IMG/VR virus record: IMGVR_UViG_3300046167_000757
Coordinates: 1-49,018 of that record
Origin: a virus
DNA length: 49,018 nt
Reading direction: 5' to 3' (one strand)
The position numbers and the translations under genes are program-made. Below, in pieces: positions 15,190 to 24,772 of this stretch. Numbering within the stretch: the first letter of the stretch is position 1; each line of letters begins with the position of its first letter. Under the pieces are notes generated by a model. The model ran no database searches and was not told where the DNA came from. It saw only the letters and a program-made list of their open reading frames with translations.

Positions 15190-18100
15190 GTGGCAGAAGT
15201 CGAACGCGACATACCTCTGTCGGAGGTTTTTGCCAGATCTGTCCAAAGTGGCGCAGAAGGGCTAGCAGCCGACGTAGATTATTTTCAGGCACTCGCTCAG
15301 ACGCTGGTTGGAGCAGATGAAGCTGCTGCTGCGAACATATCGCAAGCCCGTCAAGCCGAAGAGTACACTTCATCAATCATGGGCGACATTCAGTCCTTCG
15401 AGGAGTTTCTCGATCAGCCGACTTTTGGCGGTTTAGTCACACAGGCATTCAAAGCGGGCGGGCAGGTTCTCCCTTCCGCAATCAGTTCGATTGCGGGCGC
15501 AGGGATAGGCGGCATCGCAGCAGTAGCGGGGCGAGGAGTCCTGTCAGCAACAGGTCGTAGCGCAGCCAAGCGCGTTGTTTCTGACTCGTTAAAAAGAGTA
15601 GCAAAAGGCGTCGCTACTCCAGATGAGAGCCAGCTTGCAGACGAGATGTATAAGTACTTTCGGCGCGGAGCACTCGGGGGCGCGTTTGCGTCTGAGTATG
15701 CGCCACTGTCGGGCAGCAATTTGTCCGAAGCATTGGATTCCGGCAAGGAGCTAGATCCAATGCAGGCATTCAGAGCGGCAGTTATTGGTGCGCCGCAGGC
15801 CGCTGTGGGAGTTTTGGGTGAGGTAGGTTTGCTCAAGCTGGTGGGGAACGTAGCCAGTAAACGCGCTGCCAAGGACGGCGGCATCTTCAATCGATTAGCT
15901 TCTGACATTGGCGGCGCTGTTGTAAAGGGCGGAGCAATCGAAGGTGCGACTGAGTTTGTGCAAGAAGGTATTAGCGTAGCTAATCGATTTGACTTAGATC
16001 CCGAGTTTACCGCCGAGGAAGCGAAGCTCCGTTTAGCTGAATCTGTGTTCGCTGGCATCATTGGTGGTGGTGCGGCAGGTGGAGCTGGTGGCACTTTGGG
16101 CGCAGCAGCCGGTGAGTCTAAGCGTATCTTTGCTAAGGCACAGGAAAAACTTTATGAGTCACAAGAACAGCGCGTTGATGAAGAGATTAACGCGGAGCAG
16201 TTTGGTGAAACCGATACGGGAGTAACCACCCCTGAGCCAAAGGTTGACCTTGATGCTCAGCTTGACGCTTTGCATGATAGTAACAGTACAAAGAACGCGG
16301 TTTGGATCGCGGGAGAGCAGGGCAGAGAGCGCTTCCCAGAAGACGGTCGATATGAAGAAGACGGCAAAGTCTTCTACGCTCGATACATACCGGGCCGCGG
16401 GACTATTGTTACTAAAAACGAAGCCTTAGCAGACGAGGTCGTTAAGTCGGGCGCTGACGAACAATCGCTAGCGGTAGCACTGGGGTATACGTCCGAGAAA
16501 GTAGATGGTGCTGACTTGGTGGTAGAGGCACTAGATTACAGAGGCAACGTAGTCTCTGCAGAGCTGACCACCGCAGCTAACCTCGAAGCAGCGAAAACTG
16601 CTGCAGAACAGCTTTCGCCCATCAACCAGTATCGCGTGGTATCAGCAGACCAAGCCCTCGAAGCTCGCAAACGAAAGGTTGAGGATGAAGGTCTCCGCTC
16701 GATGGAGATTGATGACGAGGTTGACGCGGCGTCTCAAGTTGACGAAGGCGAAGAGACTATTGTTGCTAGCTATGCTCGTCGCAATCCTGGCGAGCTATTT
16801 CCTGGCGAGCAGGCCGCGAGAGAAGCGTTTGTAACCGAGTTTGGTAACGACGCCCGCGTAGAGCAGTTTTCTCAGAAGCTGCTTGAAACTGCAGTTGCTG
16901 AGCAAAAAGCAAACCCAAGTTCGATCGTGTCCATTGTCGAGCGCGACGGTAAGTTCGAAGTTGTCCGACAGGATTTCGACAAGCTATATCGTTTTGAGCG
17001 TGAAGGGAAAAGCGAGCGACTCCCGCTGCAGCAGTTTCTTGAGCGACAGGTTGGATACGCGCAGGGAGCACCGGAGAAGTTTCGAAACGCTGTACTTGTT
17101 AGGCCAGACGGTACTACTGCCGAGGTCAGCCTTGTTTCTTTGATAAACGCCGGTCGCTTGCTTGTAGAGGGGCGAGAGGGCACTCAGTTTACGGGCGCAG
17201 GCGGAAACCTTAACGCGCAGCGCGCAGGTATGGCAGAGATGTTTGCGGATCTTGCCATTGAGGGATATGACCTGCAGGACTCCAACGGGGTTAGCCTGCT
17301 GAATCAGGCTAACTACGGCGCAAACGGCCAGTTCACCGGACAGCCTGTTACGGCTGCGGTAGTAAGCGGTAAACCTCAAAACATTAACTTCTTAATGAAC
17401 CGAACCCCGCGCGGCGCTGAGCTTGCGTCTGAGGTACAAGAAACTGTCAGCGAAGTTGGTCCAGTAAACGAGCGTCGAGACTTCGATCCTGAGCTAGACG
17501 CTCGTAACACACCCGAAGAAAACTCCAACGACGTAGCACAGCGAGCCGCTAGTGCGGAAATGGAAACCGAGGAGGTCTCCCTCCAAGAGCCTACTCGCGA
17601 CGAGCGTTTTGGTGGTAGACCAGATCGGCGCACAGGTGCCGCCCCGTCAACTCAGACACCTGTCGATCCAACGCGAGCAAATCGTCCTACAGTCACTTGG
17701 GAAAGCGACCCCCTGGTCAAGGCAATCCACGATCAGTTGCAGGAGCAGCTCAACCTAGAAGAGCGTCCCCTGATCGTTAGTTTTTCTATGCTGCAAAGTA
17801 TGTCTGACGCTGACATACGAAATCAGTATCCACCGAGTGTTGCAGCTGCGATCGTCAACATGCGTACACAGCTTGCAGCGAGATCCGCTGTCTACGGGTT
17901 TTACGACAGTCAGACCAACACAATTGTTGTAAAAGAGACCGGCAATTCTATGCAAGACGCGCTGGTTATAGCGCACGAACTGGGCCACGCGTTGTTTCGC
18001 CAAGAGCAAAGCAAAGGCATGGCTAACCCTGCACTGCGAAAGAGACTAGAAGAAGCCTACAAAAATAGTCCTAAATATAAGAGCTACGAAGCGTATCGAG

Positions 18101-20352
18101 CCGGTCAGAACGCGACAACAGCAAAACTTCTCGGTTTTGAAGAATGGTACGCGGACCAAGTGGCTCGCTGGGCCACGAAGCAGTATATAAATCGACAGGC
18201 CCGCAATTTAACAGAGCGTCACTTTAAAAAATTGGCGAGACGCCTAAAAGATCTGTTCAACAGCATCACACGCGTTAATTTCAAACGCACGTTTGCTAAT
18301 TACGACGTGGTCAACGAGACGTTTGAGCAGTACATCGACGGCATACTGGATTCAGCAGTTGTGCATAACGAGACAGCGAACACCACAACCCTGCAACAGA
18401 CATTAATCCCCGACATTGTGGAACAGACACAAAACATGCCAGGGGCGCGATCTGTTGCACGAGCCTACAGCAAGGTTACAAAAGGCAATCTTGCAAGTGC
18501 GATTCGTAGCGTACTACTCCCTGCAGATAACATTCTACGGAAAGTTGCTGGGGACGAGGTTGCTAATATGTTCTATGTCCGAGCACAGGATTTGGTGGCG
18601 CGAGGCAAGCTGGGGTTCCTGCGAGCGACCAACGTCACTATTGGTCGGTGGAAAAACCGTTTCGAGCGTGAGATTGGTGACATGAGTTCGCCAGAAGTAC
18701 AAGACGGATTTAAAGCGGCTTTTGCGAGTACCCCAACTGCTGAGCTTACTGGTGTACCGCGGCAGATACGAGATTACTTAGAGGCGTTCTACGAAGAATA
18801 TATTGATCCCAGTAATACGGGTATCGGCAAGCGGCTCGATTATTTCCCAATCTCACTAAACCTGTTTGAGATTACAGAGCGTCGCGTAGAGTTTAAGCAG
18901 TTGTTGCTTGATAACGATCCTACGCTCAATGCAAAAACTATTGACGCAGCAATCGACCGCCTTGTGAAGCTCGGTCAGTCTATTGAGGAAGAGCCCGCAA
19001 TAGACCCGACGAACCCGGCAGCTGCCGTCGAACAGGCCATCAAGCTGACAGCAAATATAAAAGATCGAGCTATATTGGGTGACTTCGTAAACGCACCAGA
19101 TGCTGCATTCATCGATTACATGCGCCATGTAATTAAGCGTGTTGAGTTTAACAAAGCCACTGGTGGACCGGAGGCGCTGCAAGCAAGACTAGCGGCGTTA
19201 TCAGACGAAGATCGTAAGACTGCCGAGGACGTGATTAGTAGTTACTTGGGCTATCAAAAGCAGCCGATAGCTCCGTGGATGCGTAAGCTGAACAGCTGGG
19301 GTCAGTTCTTGCAGTTCATTACGATCCTGCCGTTCGCCACTATCGCGTCGCTGCCCGATCTTGCTGGCCCAATTATCAACCACAAGGAGTTTAGCGGGCT
19401 GTGGGTTGGCTTCAAGGAAATTGTGGCGACCGTAAAAAATCGGCAAGAAGCACAGCAACTTGCCAGGGACATAGGGGTTGTTACTAGCGAGACGGTAGCA
19501 AACGCATGGGTAACGCAGGCAGAGCAGGACTATATGGACCCTATGGTTCGGAAGCTGTCAGATGGTTTCTTTAAACTTATCGGCCTCGATTTTTTTACCA
19601 AGTTCAGTCGAGAGTTCGCCTCCAACATGGGCGTGCAATTTCTGATGAACCACGCGCGTAACGAGTTTAATAACCCGAACTCTACCCGCTATCTCGAAGA
19701 GCTTGGGGTTACCGCCGAAGAGATCTTGGCTTGGAACGACGGGGGTAAGAGCTTTGACACCGCCGAAGGGGCCAAGGTCCGTGATGCGTTAGCCCGTTTT
19801 GTTGAGTCCTCCATTATGCGTCCGAATGCCGCCGAGCGACCTGTGTGGGCTTCTGATCCTCGTTTCGCATTAGTGTGGCAGCTAAAAGCGTACTTCTACA
19901 GCTACTACAAAACCATAATGGCCGGTGTGCTACGCGAGGCAAATGCTCGCACTAATGACACAACTGGAATGGCGCAGTTGACAGCAGTTTCATCAATTCT
20001 GTTACTCACCGCAGTGGCAACGATGCCCCTCGCCATGATGGGTATGGAGCTACGTGAGCATGCTAAGAACGGTTTGGCGTGGCTGTTGCCGGGGAAAGAG
20101 GCTGACGACAAGTATTTCCGTTCCGACAAAATGGATTGGGATGATTACTGGTACGAGATCGTCGACAAGTCTGGCTTCTTAGGGCCTATGAGCATGGCTC
20201 GTATGGCGCATCAGAACGCAGAGTGGGGTAACTCAGCCATATTTAGTTTGCTTGGGCCTACCGCAGAAACCATTGAAGAGGTATTTCAGAACGGCTGGCG
20301 TGTAGATAGGACTTTTAACAATCGCCTACTTCCAATATGGAGCCAGTTATAG
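15190..20352 (+). CDS. Giant internal virion protein with metallopeptidase (zincin) motif, T7 gp16-like
   Basis: A 1720-residue protein starting at GTG with AGGGG upstream. Residues about 75-110 and 290-320 are Gly/Ala-rich hydrophobic segments. Residues 929-933 are HELGH within VIAHELGHALF, the HExxH zinc motif, and GFEEWYADQVARW (E984/E985) follows 50 residues later as a likely third ligand. The C-terminal third contains helical domains and a hydrophobic segment near 1597-1618. Position after the gp15-like protein and before lysis genes fits the gp16 role of ejected tunnel protein. No lytic transglycosylase motif is seen, so the peptidase may replace it or process proteins during entry. Confidence 0.65.
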   Translation: MAEVERDIPLSEVFARSVQSGAEGLAADVDYFQALAQTLVGADEAAAANISQARQAEEYTSSIMGDIQSFEEFLDQPTFGGLVTQAFKAGGQVLPSAISSIAGAGIGGIAAVAGRGVLSATGRSAAKRVVSDSLKRVAKGVATPDESQLADEMYKYFRRGALGGAFASEYAPLSGSNLSEALDSGKELDPMQAFRAAVIGAPQAAVGVLGEVGLLKLVGNVASKRAAKDGGIFNRLASDIGGAVVKGGAIEGATEFVQEGISVANRFDLDPEFTAEEAKLRLAESVFAGIIGGGAAGGAGGTLGAAAGESKRIFAKAQEKLYESQEQRVDEEINAEQFGETDTGVTTPEPKVDLDAQLDALHDSNSTKNAVWIAGEQGRERFPEDGRYEEDGKVFYARYIPGRGTIVTKNEALADEVVKSGADEQSLAVALGYTSEKVDGADLVVEALDYRGNVVSAELTTAANLEAAKTAAEQLSPINQYRVVSADQALEARKRKVEDEGLRSMEIDDEVDAASQVDEGEETIVASYARRNPGELFPGEQAAREAFVTEFGNDARVEQFSQKLLETAVAEQKANPSSIVSIVERDGKFEVVRQDFDKLYRFEREGKSERLPLQQFLERQVGYAQGAPEKFRNAVLVRPDGTTAEVSLVSLINAGRLLVEGREGTQFTGAGGNLNAQRAGMAEMFADLAIEGYDLQDSNGVSLLNQANYGANGQFTGQPVTAAVVSGKPQNINFLMNRTPRGAELASEVQETVSEVGPVNERRDFDPELDARNTPEENSNDVAQRAASAEMETEEVSLQEPTRDERFGGRPDRRTGAAPSTQTPVDPTRANRPTVTWESDPLVKAIHDQLQEQLNLEERPLIVSFSMLQSMSDADIRNQYPPSVAAAIVNMRTQLAARSAVYGFYDSQTNTIVVKETGNSMQDALVIAHELGHALFRQEQSKGMANPALRKRLEEAYKNSPKYKSYEAYRAGQNATTAKLLGFEEWYADQVARWATKQYINRQARNLTERHFKKLARRLKDLFNSITRVNFKRTFANYDVVNETFEQYIDGILDSAVVHNETANTTTLQQTLIPDIVEQTQNMPGARSVARAYSKVTKGNLASAIRSVLLPADNILRKVAGDEVANMFYVRAQDLVARGKLGFLRATNVTIGRWKNRFEREIGDMSSPEVQDGFKAAFASTPTAELTGVPRQIRDYLEAFYEEYIDPSNTGIGKRLDYFPISLNLFEITERRVEFKQLLLDNDPTLNAKTIDAAIDRLVKLGQSIEEEPAIDPTNPAAAVEQAIKLTANIKDRAILGDFVNAPDAAFIDYMRHVIKRVEFNKATGGPEALQARLAALSDEDRKTAEDVISSYLGYQKQPIAPWMRKLNSWGQFLQFITILPFATIASLPDLAGPIINHKEFSGLWVGFKEIVATVKNRQEAQQLARDIGVVTSETVANAWVTQAEQDYMDPMVRKLSDGFFKLIGLDFFTKFSREFASNMGVQFLMNHARNEFNNPNSTRYLEELGVTAEEILAWNDGGKSFDTAEGAKVRDALARFVESSIMRPNAAERPVWASDPRFALVWQLKAYFYSYYKTIMAGVLREANARTNDTTGMAQLTAVSSILLLTAVATMPLAMMGMELREHAKNGLAWLLPGKEADDKYFRSDKMDWDDYWYEIVDKSGFLGPMSMARMAHQNAEWGNSAIFSLLGPTAETIEEVFQNGWRVDRTFNNRLLPIWSQL
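15970..15984. promoter_or_regulatory. Dyad operator-like site, intragenic exact copy
   Basis: ATTAGCGTAGCTAAT is an exact match to ATTAG-N5-CTAAT but lies inside the giant virion protein gene, encoding part of EGISVANRF. It may be chance or an intragenic stoperator. Confidence 0.3.
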
Positions 20353-20360
20353 GGGGCCTT

Positions 20361-20762
20361 ATGCTTGAAACACTTATAGGACCAGTCAGCACGTTACTAG
20401 ATAAGTTCATCCCTGACGCGGACGAGCGCAACAGGCTGGCGCATGAGATCGCCACCATGTCGGAGCGCCATGCACATGAGCTGGCGAAAGGGCAGCTTGA
20501 GGTGAACAAGACTGAAGCAGCGCACAAGTCATTGTTCGTTGCTGGCTGGAGACCCTTTGTCGGCTGGACCTGCGCGCTAGCCCTGTTTTGGCACTTTCTG
20601 GGGCTACCCGTAACCCTGTTTTGGACTGCTTACACAGGTTCTGAAGTCCCGGCCTTACCGACTTTTGATATGCAGAGCCTGATGACCGTGTTGTTAGGGA
20701 TGCTGGGGCTCGGCGGACTTCGAACATATGAAAAGTTTAAAGGAGTGCATCGCGACAAATGA
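20361..20762 (+). CDS. Holin, three-transmembrane type
   Basis: The ATG at 20361 has AGGGGG just upstream; an in-frame ATG at 20337 lies inside the preceding gene. The 133-residue product has a charged helix (DADERNRLAHEIATMSERH) followed by GWRPFVGWTCALALFWHF, the hallmark of the 3TM holin family (GTA_holin_3TM), and a last hydrophobic segment MTVLLGMLGLGGLRTYEK. It would make holes in the inner membrane that release the M15 peptidase encoded downstream. Confidence 0.8.
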   Translation: MLETLIGPVSTLLDKFIPDADERNRLAHEIATMSERHAHELAKGQLEVNKTEAAHKSLFVAGWRPFVGWTCALALFWHFLGLPVTLFWTAYTGSEVPALPTFDMQSLMTVLLGMLGLGGLRTYEKFKGVHRDK

Positions 20763-20959
20763 GTCCTGAGACGTTTGACAGGTGGAGAATCATCCCAAGA
20801 TTATTAATTTTGACGATGATGGCTATGACATGGAACACGTTGGACTGGTTCATGTCGCTGCCTGACCCCGACACGCAGCAAGCATCATTAGTGAGTGTCA
20901 TGACGGGAGCGCTCACAGGCGCTTTTGGATTGTTTTTGGGGTCGGGACGAAAAGAGTGA
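20759..20959 (+). CDS. Second small membrane protein of the lysis cassette (66 aa)
   Basis: Starts MSPETFDRWRIIPRLLILT, then hydrophobic residues to WNTLDWFM, a short loop with LPDPDTQQ, and a second hydrophobic helix SVMTGALTGAFGLFLGSG, ending in a positive tail RKE. Two transmembrane segments with a short loop fit a second holin, antiholin or spanin-like helper. Its start overlaps the holin stop (ATGA) and its stop overlaps the peptidase GTG, so the three are coupled. Confidence 0.65.
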   Translation: MSPETFDRWRIIPRLLILTMMAMTWNTLDWFMSLPDPDTQQASLVSVMTGALTGAFGLFLGSGRKE

Positions 20960-21303
20960 GCTATCGATACTTTGATATAGCTGAGTTTGATTGCTCAGAG
21001 ACAGGTGAGAACGACATGAAATCTGAGTTCCTGTTTAGTTTGGATGAGCTGAGAGCGCGATGCGGTTTTTCATTCAAAGTAACGTCAGGTTTTAGATCGG
21101 CAAGACACAGTATCGAGGCTGCTAAGCAGACCCCCGGTTCTCACGCTCAAGGAATTGCTGCAGATATCGCCGTAAGTAATGGCGCGCAGCGTAGAGCGAT
21201 TATTAAACACGCCCTCGACCTTGGTTTTGGGGGCATTGGAGTAGCCAAGACCTTTGTTCACATCGATATCCGTAACTCAGAACCAGTGGTTTGGGCTTAC
21301 TAA
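20956..21303 (+). CDS. Endolysin, peptidase M15A-like
   Basis: A 115-residue protein with H63 and D70 in GSHAQGIAADIAVS and H102 in FVHIDI, the three expected zinc ligands of the M15 family of D-Ala-D-Ala peptidases. Preceding VTSGFRSARHSIEAA is the usual SGxR motif. It cleaves peptidoglycan cross-links at the end of infection. It starts with GTG overlapping the preceding stop and has no signal peptide, so it needs the holin to reach the cell wall. Length is normal for single-domain M15A lysins. Confidence 0.85.
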   Translation: MSYRYFDIAEFDCSETGENDMKSEFLFSLDELRARCGFSFKVTSGFRSARHSIEAAKQTPGSHAQGIAADIAVSNGAQRRAIIKHALDLGFGGIGVAKTFVHIDIRNSEPVVWAY

Positions 21304-21308
21304 ACTTT

Positions 21309-21323
21309 ATTAGTAGTGGTAAT
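21309..21323. promoter_or_regulatory. Dyad operator-like site, copy 3 (one mismatch)
   Basis: ATTAGTAGTGGTAAT lies in the gap after the lysis genes, 22 bp before the tail gene start at 21346. It is followed by ATAATG, like copy 1. Confidence 0.55.
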
Positions 21324-21345
21324 ATAATGTTGCAGAGGAATAACT

Positions 21346-21723
21346 ATGGCGTACTCGGACACAATTAATCTGGTGGTGGGAGATACGCTCCCAGAGGTCA
21401 CTGTGACTCTGCGTGACTCAAATAAAGCTGCGTCTGGGCAAACCCTGGACCCTAACGATTCTGCCACTTGGGACCCAATTAACCTGACGGGCGCGACGGT
21501 TGTTATGCGTATTCGCAAGGTTGGTTCAACCACAGTTGCCAGCACACTAACGATGACACTTTTCAGTCCAGCAACAGCGGGGAAGGCGTTTACAAACTTT
21601 CCTGTTGGAACCCTCAGTGAGGCAGGGCTGTTTGAGGCCGAGGTGGAAATCACTTACAGCAACGGTGGCAAGCAGACGGTTAACGATCTTCTGAAACTCA
21701 AGGTGAGGGACGACTTCGACTAA
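21346..21723 (+). CDS. Tail/baseplate-like protein, BppU_N-like fold
   Basis: A 125-residue beta-rich protein starting MAYSDTINLVVGDTLPEV. NLTGATVVMRIRKVGSTTV resembles the N-terminal Ig-like module of phage baseplate upper proteins. GAGGAA precedes the ATG. It is the first gene after a dyad operator-like site, so it begins the fibre transcription segment. It may anchor the following fibres to the tail. Family assignment is from pattern memory. Confidence 0.55.
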   Translation: MAYSDTINLVVGDTLPEVTVTLRDSNKAASGQTLDPNDSATWDPINLTGATVVMRIRKVGSTTVASTLTMTLFSPATAGKAFTNFPVGTLSEAGLFEAEVEITYSNGGKQTVNDLLKLKVRDDFD

Positions 21724-22619
21724 TGTTGAGGGCTTCATACAGCTTCCAAAAGACACAGGCGTCTGCCGAGCGGACGGCGGTTTCGTTCGCCTCTGATTCT
21801 GTTAATACAGCTCTTCGCGTTTCGTTTGCTGATCTGACGGCAAACCTTGATTACATCAGCTTGGTCGCAAGCTATCTGGTTGTCGCTGAGTCCCTGAACC
21901 GCTACTTAGTTGATACTTTTGCATTTAGCGATCTTGCCAGCCTATCGGTTAGTAAGTCCGCATCTGATTCGTTAGGCGTGACGGAGCTTTCTGTTCTTTC
22001 TTTGCAGAAGTCGTTAACAGAGTCAGTCGGGGTATCCGATCAGTTCACAAAGGTCTTGATTATTAATCGAGACTTTACTGAGTCAGTTGCTGTGTCTGAG
22101 GCAGTCTCTCTGACAGTCTCGTTCGGCAAGTCAGAAGCCATATCTGTTTCTGACCTGACATCGATCAGCGCATCGAAGGGCGAAGCTGATGCAGTGGCGG
22201 TCAGCGAGGCAACGACTCTTCTAGTGGGTAAGTCTCAAGGTGACTCGCTCTCAGTATCCGAGCAGGTATCGAAGGCATTTAGCACTTCACTAACTGATGC
22301 TTTCACTTTAGATGACCTTCTCAATTCAGAGCTTACTCAGACTCTTGATAAGGCTAACGTCTTTGGGGTGACAGAGGTTCTGACCTTCGCCAGCACAAAA
22401 GTTTTATCTGACTCTACATCTATAGCTGAATCGATTGCGATCAGTGCCGCACGTTCAGTAGCAGATACGCTCGCAATGCAAGAGTCTCTGACCGCCCAGT
22501 TTGCTAAGTCCTTGTCTGACTCCACATCAGTATCGGAATCAATCTCCGTAACGCTGATCTCAGGTTCCGGCAGTGTGTTTAACCAAGGCGCATTTAATGC
22601 GTTCGCTTTTAACGAGTAG
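21723..22619 (+). CDS. Repeat-rich tail fibre shaft protein
   Basis: 298 residues consisting of about ten imperfect repeats near 22 residues long, each with a core like KSLSDSTSVSES or KSQGDSLSVSEQ. Ser, Val and Asp dominate, predicting a trimeric beta or coiled shaft. It ends SVFNQGAFNAFAFNE, a terminal motif I have seen in fibre-shaft proteins of this kind. The start overlaps the preceding stop (TAATG). Likely an extended fibre linking the tail to receptor-binding tips. Confidence 0.6.
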   Translation: MLRASYSFQKTQASAERTAVSFASDSVNTALRVSFADLTANLDYISLVASYLVVAESLNRYLVDTFAFSDLASLSVSKSASDSLGVTELSVLSLQKSLTESVGVSDQFTKVLIINRDFTESVAVSEAVSLTVSFGKSEAISVSDLTSISASKGEADAVAVSEATTLLVGKSQGDSLSVSEQVSKAFSTSLTDAFTLDDLLNSELTQTLDKANVFGVTEVLTFASTKVLSDSTSIAESIAISAARSVADTLAMQESLTAQFAKSLSDSTSVSESISVTLISGSGSVFNQGAFNAFAFNE

Positions 22620-22630
22620 GGAGAAACGAA

Positions 22631-23053
22631 ATGTTTCAAGATGGAATGAAAATGAGCGGCAAGCTCACGATCACACTGAACGACAAGGTCGTGCAAGAGG
22701 TCGATAACTTGGTTGTGACTTCGGGCAAAGCGTTTGTTGCTTCCCGAATGATCGGAACAAGCGCCAGTGTCATGAGCCACATGGCTGTCGGTAGTGGATC
22801 TACTGCCGCCGCCGCTAATGATACGGCTCTTGGTAGTGAGCTAGGCCGAACTACTGCGACCGCTAGCGCGTCTGGTGCGGTTGTGACTTACGCCTCAACT
22901 TTTGCCGCTGGCACGGGAACGGGTGCAGTCACTGAAGCAGGTCTCTTCAACGCTTCTAGCTCTGGTGACATGCTCTGTCGCACGGTTTTCTCTGTGGTAA
23001 ATAAAGGCGCGTCGGACTCCATGACGATTTCATGGACGGTTACCGTTTCCTAA
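22631..23053 (+). CDS. Tail fibre-associated protein (140 aa)
   Basis: Begins MFQDGMKMSGKLTITLNDK and has ASRMIGTSASVMSHMAVGS and DTALGSELGRTTATA, a module common in phage structural genes next to fibres. It ends in beta strands (SDSMTISWTVTVS). AGGGAG precedes the ATG. Probably a small structural or collar piece of the fibre apparatus. Confidence 0.6.
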   Translation: MFQDGMKMSGKLTITLNDKVVQEVDNLVVTSGKAFVASRMIGTSASVMSHMAVGSGSTAAAANDTALGSELGRTTATASASGAVVTYASTFAAGTGTGAVTEAGLFNASSSGDMLCRTVFSVVNKGASDSMTISWTVTVS

Positions 23054-23065
23054 GAGGGCTAATCG

Positions 23066-23833
23066 ATGGCGGTTAAGTTTAGTAACAACGCCAAGACGAC
23101 AATCTCAGGTTCGCTGAATACGTCTGCGACGAGCGTCACGGTAGCCGACGCTTCGAACTTCCCTACTCTCGGAGCGGGGGACTACACCTATGCGACCCTC
23201 GCAGAGGTATCAACGCCCGCGAATCTTGAGATTGTCAAAGTCACCGCCATTAACAGCAATACTCTTACTGTCACTCGGGCGCAGCAAGGAACATCTGCCA
23301 GGTCATTCTCGGCGAGCGACTTGTGCGAACTGCGCGTAACGGCTGGCCTCATGGAAGAGGCTATAAGTGATTCTTCAGGCGGCATTTCTTATACCCGAGT
23401 CACGGCTAACCACACGATGGTTTCTGGCACGGGAGTTATTGCTGACACGACGGGGGGTGCGTTTACCGTAACCCTACCGGCCTCTCCGTCTGTCGGTGAT
23501 GAAGTTGCTATTGCTGACGGCGGAAGCTGGGGCGTTGCCTACCTTACGGTGGCTCGTAACGGGTCAACGATTGAAGGGCTTGCGGAAGACTTAACGCTAG
23601 ATGTTAGCGGACTAAAGGTGGGTCTTGTGTATGACGGCACCACTTGGCAGGTATATCCATCAGCGGGAATTTTTGCTGGCGCATCAGGCGGTGCGTTTTA
23701 CAAAAACAATCAGGTTGTCTCGTCTGACGTAACCATACTATCAACCGAAAATGCGATGACCACTGGCCCAGTAAGCGTCAATTCAGGAGTGAATATGACG
23801 ATTCAATCGGGTGCCAGAGTCGTTGTGTTGTAA
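23066..23833 (+). CDS. Tail fibre protein (255 aa)
   Basis: Beta-rich: starts MAVKFSNNAKTTISGSLNT, with VTVADASNFPTLGAGDYTY and VTRAQQGTSARSFSASD (an N-terminal module found in many fibre genes), then a Gly/Val-rich part (FTVTLPASPSVGDEVAIAD) typical of fibre shafts. It lies inside the fibre array. Adsorption role is inferred from context. Confidence 0.65.
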   Translation: MAVKFSNNAKTTISGSLNTSATSVTVADASNFPTLGAGDYTYATLAEVSTPANLEIVKVTAINSNTLTVTRAQQGTSARSFSASDLCELRVTAGLMEEAISDSSGGISYTRVTANHTMVSGTGVIADTTGGAFTVTLPASPSVGDEVAIADGGSWGVAYLTVARNGSTIEGLAEDLTLDVSGLKVGLVYDGTTWQVYPSAGIFAGASGGAFYKNNQVVSSDVTILSTENAMTTGPVSVNSGVNMTIQSGARVVVL

Positions 23834-23843
23834 GGGATAAATA

Positions 23844-24719
23844 ATGTCAAGAATTGCATTAAATGCTAACGCAAGTGGCTCCGGTGTTTTCACTATTGAG
23901 TCGCCCAACTCCGATACAGATCGGACATTAAACCTGCCTGACAAAGCTGGCACGGTTCAGGTCGGTGAGGGTATTGACGATAACGCTACGTCTACTGCTC
24001 TCACTATTACGTCAGGTGAGTATGTGGGCTTGGGAAATGCTGATCCTGTTACTCCGTTTGATGTGACTGCTCGCTCAGGCGCATTCGCAATGGCTATGAG
24101 AGCTAGGTCAAATAATGACTATGCCTTTTTTGGCATGAGGTCTTATGACGGCACAGAAGATTTAGGTGACATTGCGATACTGCGTACAGCGGCAGATACA
24201 GGTCGGATGCTTTTTTATACAAACAACGGCGGTTCCGCGACTGTAAAGATGAGCATTTTGCCTAGTGGCGGGATTACTTTTAACGGCGACACAGCCGCCG
24301 CAAATGCTCTTGATGATTACGAAGAAGGAACATGGACTCCTGCTTTCACACAAGGATTCTCTTCGGTTTCATACCACGCGACCCACTTGTCAGGAACGTA
24401 CACCAAGGTTGGAAATCAGGTTAATTGTTGGTTTTACATATACCTAAACACTTCTACTGGCAATGGAGCGGACATAAAGATTGGGGGGCTTCCTTACAAT
24501 CAACGCCCTAATGTTAGTAGCGGCACTGTTATAAATATTAGGTCAATAGGAAACTCAGGATATAACACCCTAATAAGTGGCAAACACTTACAGTTTTATG
24601 GAGAACCCAGCACCAATTATTTTTATTTGTATAGCGACGGTAGCACGGCCGCATCAGTGTCTGGAGGATCGCCGTCAGGAACGTTTCTTATTGGTTCCTT
24701 GAGCTACCAAGCATCTTAA
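23844..24719 (+). CDS. Tail fibre with receptor-binding tip, copy A
   Basis: Starts MSRIALNANASGSGVFTIE, then LNLPDKAGTVQV and GIDDNATSTALTITSGEYV, a module shared with the fibre genes at 28828 and 30390. After ALDDYEEGTWTPAF comes a different C-terminal domain (from about residue 160), presumably the receptor-binding tip. The DYEEGTWTP junction is common in marine phage fibres. The tip differs from that of the 30390 gene, suggesting alternative receptor specificities. Confidence 0.65.
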   Translation: MSRIALNANASGSGVFTIESPNSDTDRTLNLPDKAGTVQVGEGIDDNATSTALTITSGEYVGLGNADPVTPFDVTARSGAFAMAMRARSNNDYAFFGMRSYDGTEDLGDIAILRTAADTGRMLFYTNNGGSATVKMSILPSGGITFNGDTAAANALDDYEEGTWTPAFTQGFSSVSYHATHLSGTYTKVGNQVNCWFYIYLNTSTGNGADIKIGGLPYNQRPNVSSGTVINIRSIGNSGYNTLISGKHLQFYGEPSTNYFYLYSDGSTAASVSGGSPSGTFLIGSLSYQAS

Positions 24720-24772
24720 CAATTACCCCTCTCAGAGATTGGGGCAGACAGTCCATACCAAAGGAGATAAAC

